Of a stretch of DNA of 64,000 nucleotides, positions 1 through 12,724 are shown piece after piece. The notes under the pieces were generated by a model, which worked only from the letters and a program-made list of their open reading frames with translations, searched no databases and was not told where the DNA came from. The position numbers were made by a program, and so were the translations under genes. Each line of letters begins with the position of its first letter. Within the stretch, counting starts at the first letter, position 1. Source of the stretch: Onthophagus taurus (Eukaryota; Arthropoda; Insecta; Coleoptera; Scarabaeidae); assembly GCF_036711975.1 (NCBI RefSeq), contig NC_091971.1, positions 9,059,501 through 9,123,500 of the forward strand, read 5' to 3'.

Positions 1-316
1 CATTTTATTTTATACAGTTTTTAAAATTTCTTTCTAGATTATTTACGTTCAGATAGCGTAACATTATTCAAAACAACGCAATAAATTTAAGTAGAGTCAA
101 GAAAAAATGTACTTGGAAACGGCAGATTTACTATACATATACACTTGTGCTGTGAAAACGATGTTGTGATAAACACGTGACCCGTTTTCAACGGTTCACC
201 TACCCGCAGACACGTTTTTTAAGTTCGTGAAGACGTTCTTCTGACGTAAACGTTAGAAAGTGAAGTAGACTTTCACAAAAATCCCAAATTAAAAGTGCAA
301 TTTAATAATACACAGT
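1..316. other. AT-rich non-coding sequence
   Basis: No open frame, repeat unit or recognisable RNA gene is visible here. The stretch around 180-240 is less AT-rich than its surroundings, but it has no motif I recognise. It borders the satellite array that follows. Confidence 0.5.
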
Positions 317-3290
317 TGGGTTTTAAAAATCATAACGACGATGTTTTTTGTATACTTATAAGAAATTATTTATGGTACATTAAGTCTGTATTAAATTTAC
401 TTTAAAATTTTTCAGATTTCGTTCTTAAGATATATTTTAAATTTTTATTCTTAAAATCAGCAACGGTCTAGCATGCAGAGTTTGATTTAATAAATCATAA
501 CAACGATGTTCTTTGAAATTAAGAAATCACTTATGGCATACTAATTCCGTATTAAATTTGCTTTAAAATGTGCCTTATTTCATCACGATATCTTAATTTG
601 TTCTTGAGACTATCTAAAAATCAATTTTTAAAATAAAAATAGATATGCTGAGTTGAGGTTAAAAAATGATAACAACGAGGTTCATAGAAATTAAGAAATT
701 ATTTATGGCACATTAAATCTCGATTAAATTTGCTTTAAAATGTTGATTGTTTCATCGTTATGTGTCAATTCGTTCTTAAGATAGGTAGTTTTAGATTGGT
801 ATTCTTAAATTCCATAACAATCTAACCTGCAGAATTGAGTTTAAAAAATCATAACAACGATGTTTTTTGAAATTGAGAAATTATTTATGGCATACTAATT
901 CTGTATCAAATTTGTTTTAAAATGCACCTTATTTCATCATAATATCTCAATGCGTTCTTGAGATACGACTATCTAAAAATCAATTTTAAAAATAAAAATA
1001 GAAATGCAGAGTTGAGGTTACAAAAAGATAACAACGAGGTTCATAGAAATTAAGAAATTATTTATGGCACATTAAATCTCGATTAAATTTGCTTTAAAAT
1101 GTTGATTGTTTCATCGTCATATCTCAATTCGTTCTTAAGATAGGATGTTTTAGATTGGTATTCTTAAATTCGATAACAACCTAACCTGCAGAATTGAACT
1201 TAAAAAATCATATCAACGATGTTCTTTAAAATTAAGAAATCATTTATAGCATACTAATTCTGTATCAAATTTGTTTTAAAATGTATCTTATTTCATCATG
1301 ATATCTCAATGCGTTCTTGAGATACGACTATTTAAAAATCAATTTTTAAAATATAAATAGCGATGCAGAGATGAGGCTAAAAAGTGATAACAACGAGGTT
1401 CATAGAAATTAAGAAATTATTTATGGCACTTTAAATCTCGATTAAATTTGCTTTAAAATGTTGATTGTTTCATCGTGATATCTCAATTTGTTCTTAAGAT
1501 AGGATGTTTTAGATTGGTATTCTTAAATTTCATAACAATCTAAGTTGCAGAAGTGAGTTTAAAAAATCATAACAACGACGTTTTTTGAAATTAAGAAATT
1601 GTTTATGACAGACTGATTCTGTATTAAATTTGCTTTAGTATGTAGCTTATTTCATCATGATATCTCAATGAGTTCTTGAGATACGACTATCTAAAAATCA
1701 ATTTTTAAAATAAAAATAGAGATGCAGAGTTGAGGTTAAAAAATGATAGCAACGAGGTTCATAGAAATTGAGAAGTTATTTATGGCACATTAAATCTGGA
1801 TTAAATTTGCTTTAAAATGTTGATTGTTTCATCGTGATATTTCAATTCGTTCTTAAGATAGGATGTTTTAGATTGGTATTCTTAAATTCCATAACAACCT
1901 AACCTGCAGAATTGAGCTTAAAAAATCATAACAACGATGTTCTTTGAAATTAAGAAATCATTTATGGCAGACTGATTCTGTATTAAATTTGCTTTAATGT
2001 GTGCCTTATTTCATCATAATACCTCGATTCGTTCTTGAAATACGACTATTTAAAAATCAATTTTTAAAATAAAAATAGAGATGCAGAGTTGAGGCTAAAA
2101 AATGATAACAACGAGGTTCATAGAAATTAAGAAATTATTTATGGCACTTTAAATCTCGATTAAATTTGCTTTAAAATGTTGATTTTTTCATCGTGATATC
2201 TCAATTCGTTCTTAAGATAGGATGTTTAGATTAGTATTCTTAAATTCCATAACAATCTAACCTGCAGAATTGAGTTTAAAAAATCATAACAACGATGTTC
2301 TTTGAAATTAAGAAATTGTTTATGACAGACTGATTCTGTATTAAATTTGCTTTAGTATGCAGCTTATTTCATCATGATATCTCAATGAGTTCTTGAGATA
2401 CGACTATCTAAAAATCAATTTTTAAAATAAAAATAGAGATGCAGAGTTGAGGTTAAAAAATGATAACAACGAGGTTCATAGAAATTGAGAAGTTATTTAT
2501 GGCACATTAAATCTCGACTAAATTTGCTTTAAAATGTTGATTGTTTTATCGTGATATCTCAATTCGTTCTTAAGATAGGATTTTTTGAATTGGTATTCTT
2601 AAATTCCATAACAATCTAAGTTGTAGAATTGAGTTTAAAAAATCATAACCACGATGTTCTTTGAAATTAAGAAATCATTTATAGCAGACTAATTCTGTAT
2701 TAAATTTGCTTTAAAACGCGCCTTATTTCATCTTGATATCTCAATTCGTTCTTGAGATATGACTATCTAAAAATCAATTTTTAAAATAAAAATAGACATG
2801 CAGAGTTGAGGTTAAAAAATGATAACAACGAGGTTCATAGAAATTAAGAAATTATTTATGGCACTTTAAATCTCGATTAAATTTGCTTTAAAATGTTGAT
2901 TGTTTCATCGTGATATCTCAATTTGTTCGTAAGATAGGATGTTTTAGATTGGTATTCTTAAATTTCATAACAATCTAACCTGCAGAATTGAGTTTAAAAA
3001 ATCATAACAACGATGTTTTTTGAAATTGAAAAATTATTTATGGCATACTAATTTTGTATCAAATTTGCGTTAAAATGCACCTTATTTCATCATGATATCT
3101 CAATGCGTTCTTGAGATACGACTATCTAAAAATCAATTTTTAAAATAAAAAGAGAAATGCAGAGTTGAGGCTAAAAAATGATAACAACGAGGTTTAGAGA
3201 AATTAAGAAATTATTTATGGCACATTAAATCTCTATTAAATTTCATCGTGATATCTCAATTCGTTCTTGAGATATGACTATGTATATGCA
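317..3290. repeat. AT-rich satellite array, ~180-bp monomers arranged as ~359-bp A/B dimers
   Basis: Monomers of type A contain ATCATAACAACGATG, followed by TTTATGGCATACTAATTC. Type B monomers contain ATGATAACAACGAGG, followed by TTTATGGCACATTAAATC. A-type starts fall near 487, 843, 1202, 1561, 1920, 2278, 2637 and 2996. B-type starts fall near 661, 1021, 1380, 1739, 2098, 2457, 2816 and 3175. The dimer period is therefore 358-360 bp over about eight dimers, plus a diverged first monomer near 325. The blocks starting at about 1590 and 2310 are almost identical, which suggests a further two-dimer (~719 bp) period. The array decays at 3240-3290. It is non-coding and I do not recognise it as a named satellite family. 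Confidence 0.93.
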
Positions 3291-3837
3291 GGTTCTCAGC
3301 AAGTTTTATAGTTGCTAACCAATTTGTCTTAGAAAAAAATTTCAAAATCATCGAGGATCATTCAAAACCAAGAACACTTAATAAAACGCTTACATAACAC
3401 TTATTTTGCTTGTCTCGTCAGTTTTAAAATGCTAGCCACTATTCCGTTACCATTGAGACAGAATTATAACGCTGTAAATATGTAGATATTTTGCAAGCTC
3501 AGTCTGTTGCAATCTAAAAAAGTTGAAAAGATAAAAGTAATGCTGGTAACATGCTGGTAATAGTACGATTGCATCGAGATGTGAAATCGAAACAAACAGT
3601 GTCGAAATAAAAAGGAAATTTTTTTTGTTTCATTATTACATTTTACATAATTCAAGTCGCTCAATATGCTGATTAAAGATGTGATGATGCAAGTCTGTAA
3701 AATATGCTGTAAATGCAAAATTGAAAGATTGAAAATGATATCACAATGAAAATAAAGTTGATGTTTATATTAAAGTATGGTTACATCATTATAAGAGTTG
3801 ACTCCATTTCAAAGTTGGAAACTTCTTTGCTTCCAGC
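3291..3837. other. Non-coding spacer
   Basis: The sequence is AT-rich, with only short chance open frames. Nothing recognisable is present. Confidence 0.5.
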
Positions 3838-4800
3838 TACTGTGGAGTTCTCTTCCGCCCAACCGGACTCACTTCTTCGCGAAGCGCCACTTGTCGCGCA
3901 AACTTTCAACTTTCTCTTTGCCCCCATTTAAACGTCGCCGTTCCGTCTCTGTCCAACCACTTTACGAGCAACCGACGTTCCTGCTCTTCGGTTGTACTAT
4001 TATGAGTTCGGAAACCAGCACCAGCAGCAAACGAACGGCGGACGACGCGCCGCCGAAAAAGCGAGAGCGCACGTTTTGCCCAAGTTGAAGGACGAAAATG
4101 TCTACTACCAGTCCTGAAAGAGTCGACGACGGATTTTCGGCTGTGCTGTGTGAAACCAACAGAGTGTGTTGTTCTGTGCCGGTTCGTCTCTTCTCGTCGG
4201 GTGGGACGGCGACATAAAAGAAATACGCGATAAAGTGGAAGGGAGATGGATATATAGAAAAACGGAGCACTCTCTCTAATTAGTAGCGGGGCGAAGGTCC
4301 GGGTAACCCGAAGGATTTTATTAATGCTCGCGCAAAGCCTCCTCCTCTGATGCTGGGTTACTGCCTCTGCCTGGGCCCGGGTACCATTTGTGGCCTTCCC
4401 CTTCACAACCGAGAGAGGATAATCTCCTGGCGAGATCTCTTCGCCACGCTGCCGGGAAACAGAGAGGGAAAATCTACGAACCGGACCCGACAGCACCAAC
4501 GACAAACAACAGCCGAAGCACATGCAAATAACTTTCCCCGGGAACGAAACTTTTCGCCGGAAACTTCAAGCTACGTTTCATTCGTAGTATTCTCTCCCCC
4601 ACCATTTTTCCTTTTTTTTCGGCACTTCCGGAAACCCATTACGATTACAGTAAATTACAACCAACTTGGACGACTCTGAGATTTTCCTCTTTTTATTTGA
4701 TGTAAACTCTACGACTCCCCACGGAACATCCGGAGTTAGAGAGACCGCGTGTATAAAGCCGCGGACCACCAATTTATCACGTCGTCTGCGAATGTCAACG
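3838..4800. promoter_or_regulatory. GC/CpG-rich island, possible promoter or untranslated exon
   Basis: The base composition rises sharply against the AT-rich surroundings, with many CG dinucleotides in about 3840-4560. Frames stay open on both strands, as expected from GC-rich sequence. One small frame at 4002-4088 (+) encodes 28 residues beginning MSSETSTSSK and ending in a basic stretch. I cannot connect it to a splice donor of the phase needed by the polyhomeotic exon at 33,047. An untranslated first exon or enhancer is possible. No core-promoter motif decides the strand. Confidence 0.3.
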
Positions 4801-6299
4801 ATTTCTATCTCTTTTTTCCTATCTATCTCTTTTTCCCTATCTTTTTTTCCTCTTATCCTACTTCTTTACCAGTTTGGCGTCCTGATTGTCAACGATAGAA
4901 CCAGAAAAAGAAGTAGTCCGTATAAGAATGTAAGCATGTCGATCGTCTAACCAAAAAAAAAAAAGAACAAAATTAAAAATAAAATCAGACGAGAAGATTT
5001 AAACAGACCAGAAGGTAAAAAGGTAGACTTGAAGAAAAGATAAACCTCAAAGTGAAGGTAAACCCAAAAATACGTTAACACATGATTTGCTCATTAGCGC
5101 CGTCGTTGCTCTTTCAGTAAATACACGTGGTAATGACCACAGCAGGTAGAACCCGTTTGAACCAGAAGAAGAAGCAACCATCCAGCGGTTTCTGTTTGTG
5201 TCGATTGAGTCACTTTAGTTTTTTTCCACTATTATTTTTATCTAAATTATTACACTTCCCAGATGGTGGTTAAAGATGATTGTTACAGTCACTTTTTTTA
5301 CTATGTTTATTGGATATTTATTTAAATCTTATTGAAGTTTTTTATTTAGCATAAGACATATAATTAATGATATATATAGCATTACTTATATGAATGGTAA
5401 CTTGCAGATTTACTTTTTTCAGTATACCAGTCCTTGTATCAAACTTATATAGTTGCATTGAAGCCAATTATCTTAATGTAGACTTGATGTAGGCTTGTAG
5501 TGATGCAGTTTTGATATAAATTTAAATTCATGAAGAGTTTTTGCAAGGTGGAAAAGGAAGCTTAATGCATCCATCACGTCAAAAAGCATGTTGTAGATTG
5601 AATGCAGAATTTAAAAAGTGGATGCAAATACTGTAAGAACTGTATGGTAGAATTTATGTAATCTTGAACGAGTTTTGATGCACTCCTAGCTGCAGAAATG
5701 ATGAAAATTGTTTGCAATGATGATCCCGATGGTGATTTGATGACTCATGTAGACCTCATCTAAACTCCTAGATACTGCATTGATGCAGACCCAATTTATT
5801 TCATCATCGATTATGCTTTAAAAATGAATTACTGATAAACTTTAAAAATACCTTTTTAGCCATACCCAAAATCGGAGTACCCCCGGAGTAGGCGAATATC
5901 GAATCCGAAAGAATGTCATTATTTGCTTTACAATAACAGAGTGAGGTAAAGAGGGGTGAAAGAATCTTTTGGTCACTAAAAGTAAAAAGTATACTATATT
6001 ATTATAAAAATTATATCACTCACAAGTTTTTCTTAAAGAATTATTTCAAATTTTGGAGATAGATATCTTGTTTGATGCGCAGTTAAATAAAATTAACATT
6101 TTCATTGATTTAACCACAAAATTGAGTTCGCTACAAACATTAATGACTTAATAAGCTTAATAAATATTGGGAACATCCATAATATAAGGACAAAGTTGAA
6201 GAAGATTCAATTGCGAATTGGGTTGAACCCAAGATTGAGGTTAGATTATTTCTATGTTTGGAACTAGATTGTGTTCAACTTAAGATTAATGTTTTTATG
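4801..6299. other. Non-coding sequence with a pyrimidine tract
   Basis: Positions 4800-4870 are rich in C and T. From 5400 to 5830 short words such as TGATGCAG and GATGTAG recur irregularly, without a fixed period. There is no supported gene. Confidence 0.45.
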
Positions 6300-7060
6300 C
6301 ATGATATTATTGCTACCGAGCTGAGGAGAGCGGTCCCTCTCGTCACCGCGACCTATAAGATGTATTGTAACTTTAGGAACAGGACAAGAATTTTAGGAAC
6401 AAGAATCTTGAGAGTGTCCTTAGAACTTCTTTGATTTTGTTTTGCGACGGAGTTATCATACTGTTCGATTGTCTGTCACCTGGAAGTTCTTTCTAGCGTA
6501 AGGCTACCTTTGAGACCTCCCAACTGATGATTACTTGTTTTAGGTGGCTTTTTTGTAGTCCAAAACCTTGTTGGGGTCCAATGAAGGACGTTTTCGTTGC
6601 GTCTTTGGCCACTTTGTCCGCCTTCTCATTGTCCTCAATGTTTCTGTAACCTTAAACCCATCCTAGAATAACATCATTGCATCTAGCGAGTTCTCTCAGG
6701 TTACTGGTACACTCTCTAATCAGTGCGGAGTCACACGTTTAGGCTTGAATTGTTTTCAGAACGGCCCTATTGTCTGTGAAAATATTTATGGATGCACCTT
6801 TCTGTCATTTTTGTAGGTTCAAAGTGGTGCAGAAATTTATAGCAAGTACTTCTACTTGGAAAATGGTTATCTCCGAGCTGAGGGGCAATTTAATGCGGCT
6901 ATTTGGTCCACTAATGCCCACGCCTACTCCGGATCCAACAAGCTTTGAAGCATCCGTGTATACAATGGAGGATTTCAAGATGACCTCTGAGGTTACCCAT
7001 GGACGAATTATACTAAATATTGTAAACATTACTAATATTCGGAATTTGGCTTTATAGTTA
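6300..7060 (-). mobile_element. Relic of a non-LTR retrotransposon, RNase H domain
   Basis: On the minus strand, 7029-6805 translates to an RNase H-like start (YTDASKLVGSGVGVGI, then a segment around FQVEVLAI). Further down, 6800-6600 gives FTDNRAVLKTI, followed by a tryptophan-containing segment and a NEKADKVAKDA-like segment. This is the D-E-D order of LINE-encoded RNase H. Several stops and frameshifts break it, so it is dead. A related piece lies at 46,076-46,520, inside an SRRM1 intron. The clade (I-, R1- or Outcast-like) cannot be settled from this fragment. Confidence 0.75.
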
Positions 7061-7104
7061 CTAAAAACATTAAGATGTAAAATTTCAATTAAATCGCTTA
7101 ATCG

Positions 7105-8105
7105 GAAGTGATCAAATATTTATTGTTTTCTCTCTTTTTTTGGCTGCTTCCTCTATGTTGTTCTCCCAAATCTTACGAGGTCTTCCTCTAGGCCTTTTTT
7201 CTTCTATCCTCATCTCCATGATTCTCTTTGGGTATCTGTCATTGCTTGTCCTTCTCAGGTGTCTGTACCACTCAAGTTCTTTTTTCCCTATTATTTGTGC
7301 TATGAGATCCTGCTCTAGTTCTGCTCTTATACTTCTGTTTCGCACCCTATCACATCTCGTTTTTCTTACCACCAGTCATAAGTATCTTATTACTGACGTA
7401 GTTACTTTTGATCAATGTTTCTCTGATATCGTCCATGATTCGGCTCTGTATGTTAGGGTTGGCATATATATGGCATAATACTCCCTCCCTATTACAGTTT
7501 TGTTAATTTATTAGTACATTCTATTGGCTTTATTAATTCTGTTTCTTATTTCCTTATCAATGCGGCAATCTTTGCTGATTTGTATGCCTAGATACAATAC
7601 TCGTACGTTTCAACTCTTTCTATTATCTTTCCATCGATTATCATTTCTGTAATTGTTGCATTTTGCTTATTCGTTATGCACATAACGAATAAGCAAAAAT
7701 ATATTTTGCTTTTATCCAGATTCAACGTCATTCCTTTAAGACTGTTTTTCCATATTTCTATGTTTTCTTGTAAATGAAGTTTTCTGCATATAATAAATAC
7801 CTTGTTGTTATTGGGTTTAGGCTTAGGTATCCTAAGTTACCTAAGTCACCTAATCAAAACACGCCTTCAGGTCGAAGAACGCTAAAAAGAATTCTTTGTC
7901 CATATTCAGTGTCTTATCTATTAACATTCAAATTGTGTATATGCCGCTTGTCCGTCTTGTAATTTCTGCTCCAATTCCTCTCTGAAACGCTTTTCTATTA
8001 TTCTGGTGTACATTTTAGTACCATTGAGGAGATGATTACTAATTTTTCTAAATTTGTATAATTTTTTTTTATTTTCAAGATTAAGTTTTCTTTCGCATAG
8101 CAAAA
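7105..8105 (-). mobile_element. Relic of a non-LTR retrotransposon, 3' half of reverse transcriptase
   Basis: The minus strand from 8105 reads through reverse-transcriptase-like segments: a TRIIEKRFREELEQKLQDGQ segment near 8000, a LNLDKSKIY-like segment near 7710, and MIIDGKIIERVETYEY near 7610. It ends with the typical LINE tail ELEWYRHLRRTSNDRYPKRI and RPRGRPRKIWENNI at 7290-7150. Frameshifts and stops separate these segments, so it is a decayed, 5'-truncated copy. Its sequence type differs from the neighbouring RNase H relic, so I treat it as a separate insertion. It contains a perfect palindrome at 7661-7698. Confidence 0.8.
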
Positions 8106-8529
8106 ATTCTTATAACGGAACTTTCTATAAGAATAATAAATTAGAAAATTAATATAATATGAGAATATATTGTAACTTAACCCATTGTTTTAAAATATAC
8201 AGTATATAATTCACGCTCTATTGTTATATTCTGTATGTTATACCGTTTTTAATGAAGTACTGCTACAACTCGATGCTCTATTAACCCGAATATAATAGCG
8301 TTCTAGTATGTATTATACAGGATGAAATAATAATTTGCACTCCATCTAATTAAATGTTTTAAAAACTATCAAATGAAGTTTTCAAGAAACTCAACATCAC
8401 TATTAATTTACTGCGAGTTTGTACTTGTATTAACAATGTTGTCCGTGTCGTGCCCAAAAACAATGTAAACCATCATCGCGTCTAATATATTAGAATAGCC
8501 ATAGAACAAAAGATAGTCATTTATCTTCG
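8106..8529. other. AT-rich non-coding spacer
   Basis: There is no coding signal. A TACAGGATGAA-like word near 8318 resembles the ends of small inverted-repeat transposons, but I found no partner. Confidence 0.4.
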
Positions 8530-9620
8530 TAGGCAAATGTACTCTACTCTCAAAGGTATACGTAGAGCCTCTTCGTGCGATGTGTTTTGTTGTGGTCCTT
8601 CCCTCACGTTCCCTCCCTCCTGCTCCATTACGAGGCCCCGAGTAAAAATAAATTCAGCTCTCCCCCAGCGACATTCCGTTTTAAGGACGTTGCGTTGGTC
8701 GACAGTTTTGCTATTAAAAAAACGAAGAAGAAAAATGTAGCTAGCGACCCTCTTTCATGATAAAAAAAATGTTTTAAAAGCACAAACTATCTCATTGTCT
8801 TAAAGATTGTATAATAGAGAGGGTAACGGGAGATGCGAACAAAAGTAAATGAAAGAAAAAAATAACTATTGGGAATGTCAACTTTCTTTTTGAAGAAAGA
8901 ACGTTACACAGATGACCTTGTGCAGATTCTTTTGCAAAAACGGGATTTGACGAGAACCGTCATGCAGAGAGAGTTTAGGGTAAGGAAGATTTTCATCCAT
9001 TTCGTAGCCGCGGGGTAACCTACCTGCGCCCCCCTATTGTTAAGTTTCTAAAAGAAGAAGAGGAGAATCGACCGGCTTTTTGAACGACCTCCTCGTGTAT
9101 GTGCTCAACTAATTCGGCCGCTTCCTTTATTCTTCTTTGGAAACTGGCTGGTTGGGGCGAGAACATTTACGACGTTTCAAACGAAATCATTAGCACTGTG
9201 GTTGAAAAATTTCCTGGAATTGTCAAAAAAAACATAATTCAAAAAAGAAATCAATTCGCTGAAATTATTAAAATAAATCAATACGATGTGAAAAATTTTC
9301 TTTGTGGAAAACCACAATTTCCACACGGAAATAAGAGATAATTAGACAAATTCGAGACGTGTCATTAGGGCGGAAGTGGCAAACCCGGCGTCGACGGAAC
9401 AAAGAAAAGAAGGATGATGATAGAAAGAAAAAGACAACGGATATGGCCGAACGCACGATATCAACATGCAAGAACCGTCCGGCCCCTTGGGAAATAAACT
9501 TTCGGTTATTGAGTTTTTGACATGCGAGATAGGTGCGAGCGAAACGGCCGTATTAGGCTGCGGGTTAGAGGAAAAAAGACGGGGTTACTTATCGACCCTT
9601 TATGTATGCCATGGATGGGG
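8530..9620. promoter_or_regulatory. Mixed-composition island with CpG-rich segments
   Basis: CG content is raised around 8560-8700, 9000-9180 and 9360-9600, separated by AT-rich DNA. No conserved protein can be read in any frame. Given the position upstream of polyhomeotic, regulatory or 5' untranslated sequence is possible, but this rests on composition only. Confidence 0.2.
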
Positions 9621-11119
9621 CAATGGGCATTTTGGAATACTATATATGAAAATACGTTCGTTGTCGGAATGGAGAAAATGTGATTGTCGCTGAATGAAAT
9701 GAAGGTGTAAAAATTTTTTTAACCACAAAACTTTTTTTATTTGAATATATCATATAACGAGAAAATAAGTTATTTGATGACACAACAGAAAGCGTTTTGT
9801 GTGATAAGTTTTTTATATTCATTTGTATCCAGCTTACAAAAGTGGTTATAAGATATGGGTTCATTTTTTATGTTGTTTACTTCCTGCTAAAATTTATATC
9901 TAAAGTTTCAAATACTTACGATGTGTAGGTGGGAGAAGGGATGTGGAAAAAATGGGAAAACGATTTGTTGTTTTTGTTTCTTACTGTTTGTTTTTTCCTT
10001 TCTGTTTTATACATTATAGCTCAACTTTTTTTTTCCTTCTGTATTTTTTACCACACTTTCCGCAATAAGTCATTTTTACTAGCAGAAATTTTGGCGGTGC
10101 GATTTTCATGTATTTTAGTTCGAAGTACTCATCACTGTTCCAATCATAATTCTCGGTTTCTAGAACGTACAGTATAATTCTCATCGTTTAATACTCCTCC
10201 TTGTTGGTTCAGCAGTGAACCTTTGTTGCTTCAAATAATCAACTAAGATATTGGCAGAACTCACCATTTATATCCCTTGAAACACCTTTATTTAGAATTT
10301 CCCTAAAAACCCTTTTAGGATCTAAACTAACAATACCAGTTGCAAAAAACAAATTTACCAACTTGAACGGACGAAAAAACCCAAAATGCAAACGTTGAGT
10401 GTGGTTAGTAGATTTTTTTGGCAGACAAACACTATTTCGATTCTTCTATTCAATTAATACTTAATTCAATCCATGATTACCACATTTTTCCGCTTGTATT
10501 TAACGTGCCTTCTTATATTAATGCATAAAAAGGCGAGCCACAACGTTCGGAATACTTAGTTCCACGACGAAATGACATTTTTTGGAAACGGTAACTGTCT
10601 AAATAACTTTTGTCCACGTATCCTATTTAAGTGCTTGATTATTAGTGGGGAAATCCAAATCTCCACAACAGCTAGCAGTTTTTATGAGTTTATGTTGCTG
10701 TAATTCTAACAGCTACTGTCCTCTTTGTTACTAACGTGAGTACGTGGTTGTAATGCACGTGTGCTCATCGGTAATTCAAATATGTTCGACCTTGATATAG
10801 TGAGCTATCTCACCTCTGGAGATCAATTTCATCCCAAATGATTATCCAGAAATGAATAATTTGTTGCCTGAACTCTACAAGACCTTCAAGTTTAGTTTTA
10901 TAAAGTGGGTTTAAGTATCCCCAATAATAAAAATAGTTTTCAGGATTAAGATTCTCTAACCACGGAAGCTATTTTTCCTCTATCAACCCATGATTCTGGA
11001 TTTGCGGGAAGGCAGGCTTAACCGCCCGATAGAATTTGTCCTAGTCGTGCTGCCCTGATTCCACTCATGCGAATCTGAATATCTCCAAGAATGGATAACC
11101 TTAACCCTAGGATACTTAG
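9621..11119. other. Non-coding spacer
   Basis: Positions 9690-10,060 are rich in T tracts. There are no repeats with a clear period and no coding signal that I can support. Confidence 0.45.
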
Positions 11120-12062
11120 CCAGTAAAATAACTATAGTAACTAAATGCTCGCCGGGCCTGAGAGGCCTGGTTTATGCATCCTAGGGTTAATGTTTGGAGG
11201 ACCACGCAATCGCATAGAATGTATTTCGCCGATTCCTCCTCCTCACCGCAGCCTCTGCAAATGTCGGTGTCACTTACTCCCATGTTCAATAAGTGCTTCT
11301 GTAGATGCTAGTGTCCAGTGATTAGACCTATGACCAAACGTAGGTTCTTTCTGGACAGCCTCATAAATAAATCTCTTCGTTTAGGGTCAGGATACATCAG
11401 AGCCTCCTTGGCTTGGCGACATCCTGGTGTCCTGTCCCTGTAAGTTAGAAACGTGTTTCCTCTTTTTGAAGCTCTATTAAAGACCTTATTGTTAGGGCGA
11501 TGAATGGTTCTGGCGATTCCGGAGGTTCGCCTGCATCTTTCCTTAACAGTTTGTCCACCATGTCATGAAGCTTATTTCCCGAATGACTCTTTGTCCAGCA
11601 GATCGTAATTTCATTGCTAGCGGCTGCCTCACAAAGATTGTTATGGCAGTCCTCAAGCAACGAGGATGAACAGTGATAGCGCCCGAGCGAGAGGAGAGCT
11701 TGTCTGCAATCAGAATATATTATAATTTTTTTGTTACTAATTTTCTTGGAAATTTCCTCAGCCGCCAGCTCTTGGAGAGTGGTGGGCCAAATTCCCACCG
11801 GTTTAGAAAATTTTATTGTTGGTTCGACAGAATACACCGAAGCACCAGAGAAAGTTTCCCTACGAGATCCATCCACCCATAATTGGAGGACAGTTTCGTC
11901 ATGCATCGATTGTTCTCCTATCTTTATTTCATACGGTTGTTTCAAGATAAACCGCGTTGGAATTGTATCTACCCTGCCATTCAGGAGCGGCTGTTTGCTA
12001 TATGCCTCCTCCCATAGCTGGTTAGTCGATTTTCCACGAACCCATGATCCAAGAAATATCAC
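11120..12062 (-). mobile_element. Relic of a non-LTR retrotransposon, RNase H and 3' end
   Basis: A 205-residue open frame at 12,062-11,445 (-) carries an RNase H fold: LWVDGSRRE (first Asp), LQELAAEEIS (Glu), IYSDCRQALLSL (second Asp), and WTKSHSGNKLHDMVDKL (His and last Asp). Beyond its stop, the frames at 11,440-11,130 resemble the usual LINE tail with a GHRSNHWTLASTEALIEHG-like segment. Stops break this part. The RNase H piece is still open, so the copy is younger than the other LINE relics, but it is 5'-truncated and dead. Confidence 0.8.
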
Positions 12063-12724
12063 ATATAGGTAACAACGAATATTTAGACCAAATTGAACAA
12101 GAGTTTTGTCTTGTCACTATACCTGACCACACCTTTGTGATCTTTGAGCACGGTTTTCACGCATCCAGTATAGACTTACATCAGTCGAATACTTTGAACT
12201 ATGCCGATTTACGTTCCCACATAATTTAAAGGTTACTTAAGTCAAAATATAACTTGTTAAGAAAATTCCCGTCAGTGGCAACTTTTTCCATCATTACCAT
12301 ACAGACCATAACAGTAGAGTCATAACAGTACTACTTCGGAGTCTCTTTTCGCAAAACACCGTTTTCTCACAACAGATTTTTGCACCGTTAAAATTAATGT
12401 CAAAATTTAAATTTGGTTACTCTAGCCATCCAATTAGCAAGTTTTTATTAAAAGTTAAACCTGCATATATCCTGTAATCTTTCTAAATGGTTTTCAATAA
12501 ATTTTGCTCAGCCCGTATCCTTATTTTCAATCCGACCAAACAAGAATAGATCCTAAAAGAGAAACATATCGAAGACTTTAAATCGTTAAACCAACATTAT
12601 CGAGCCAACCCAACAAGTGCCCGAGAATCCCGAGATAGATACTATGTGGCATCCCGCATACATAGCGAATAGATACATAGCCCACAATAAGCCATCATTC
12701 CTCAATGTCTATAGTTAAACGTCG
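12063..12724. other. Non-coding spacer
   Basis: I see no coding signal or repeat here. Confidence 0.45.

Noticed and set aside
317..3290. CRISPR-like array
   Set aside because: Whole 180-bp monomers repeat without unique spacers, in a eukaryotic genome; it is satellite DNA.
4002..4088. First exon of polyhomeotic
   Set aside because: The only nearby GT (after 4083) would leave a one-base overhang, but the exon at 33,047 needs a two-base overhang, and the donor sequence is poor.
3906..4523. 205-residue minus-strand open frame
   Set aside because: GC-rich sequence keeps several frames open on both strands; there is no domain, low complexity and no neighbouring splice structure.
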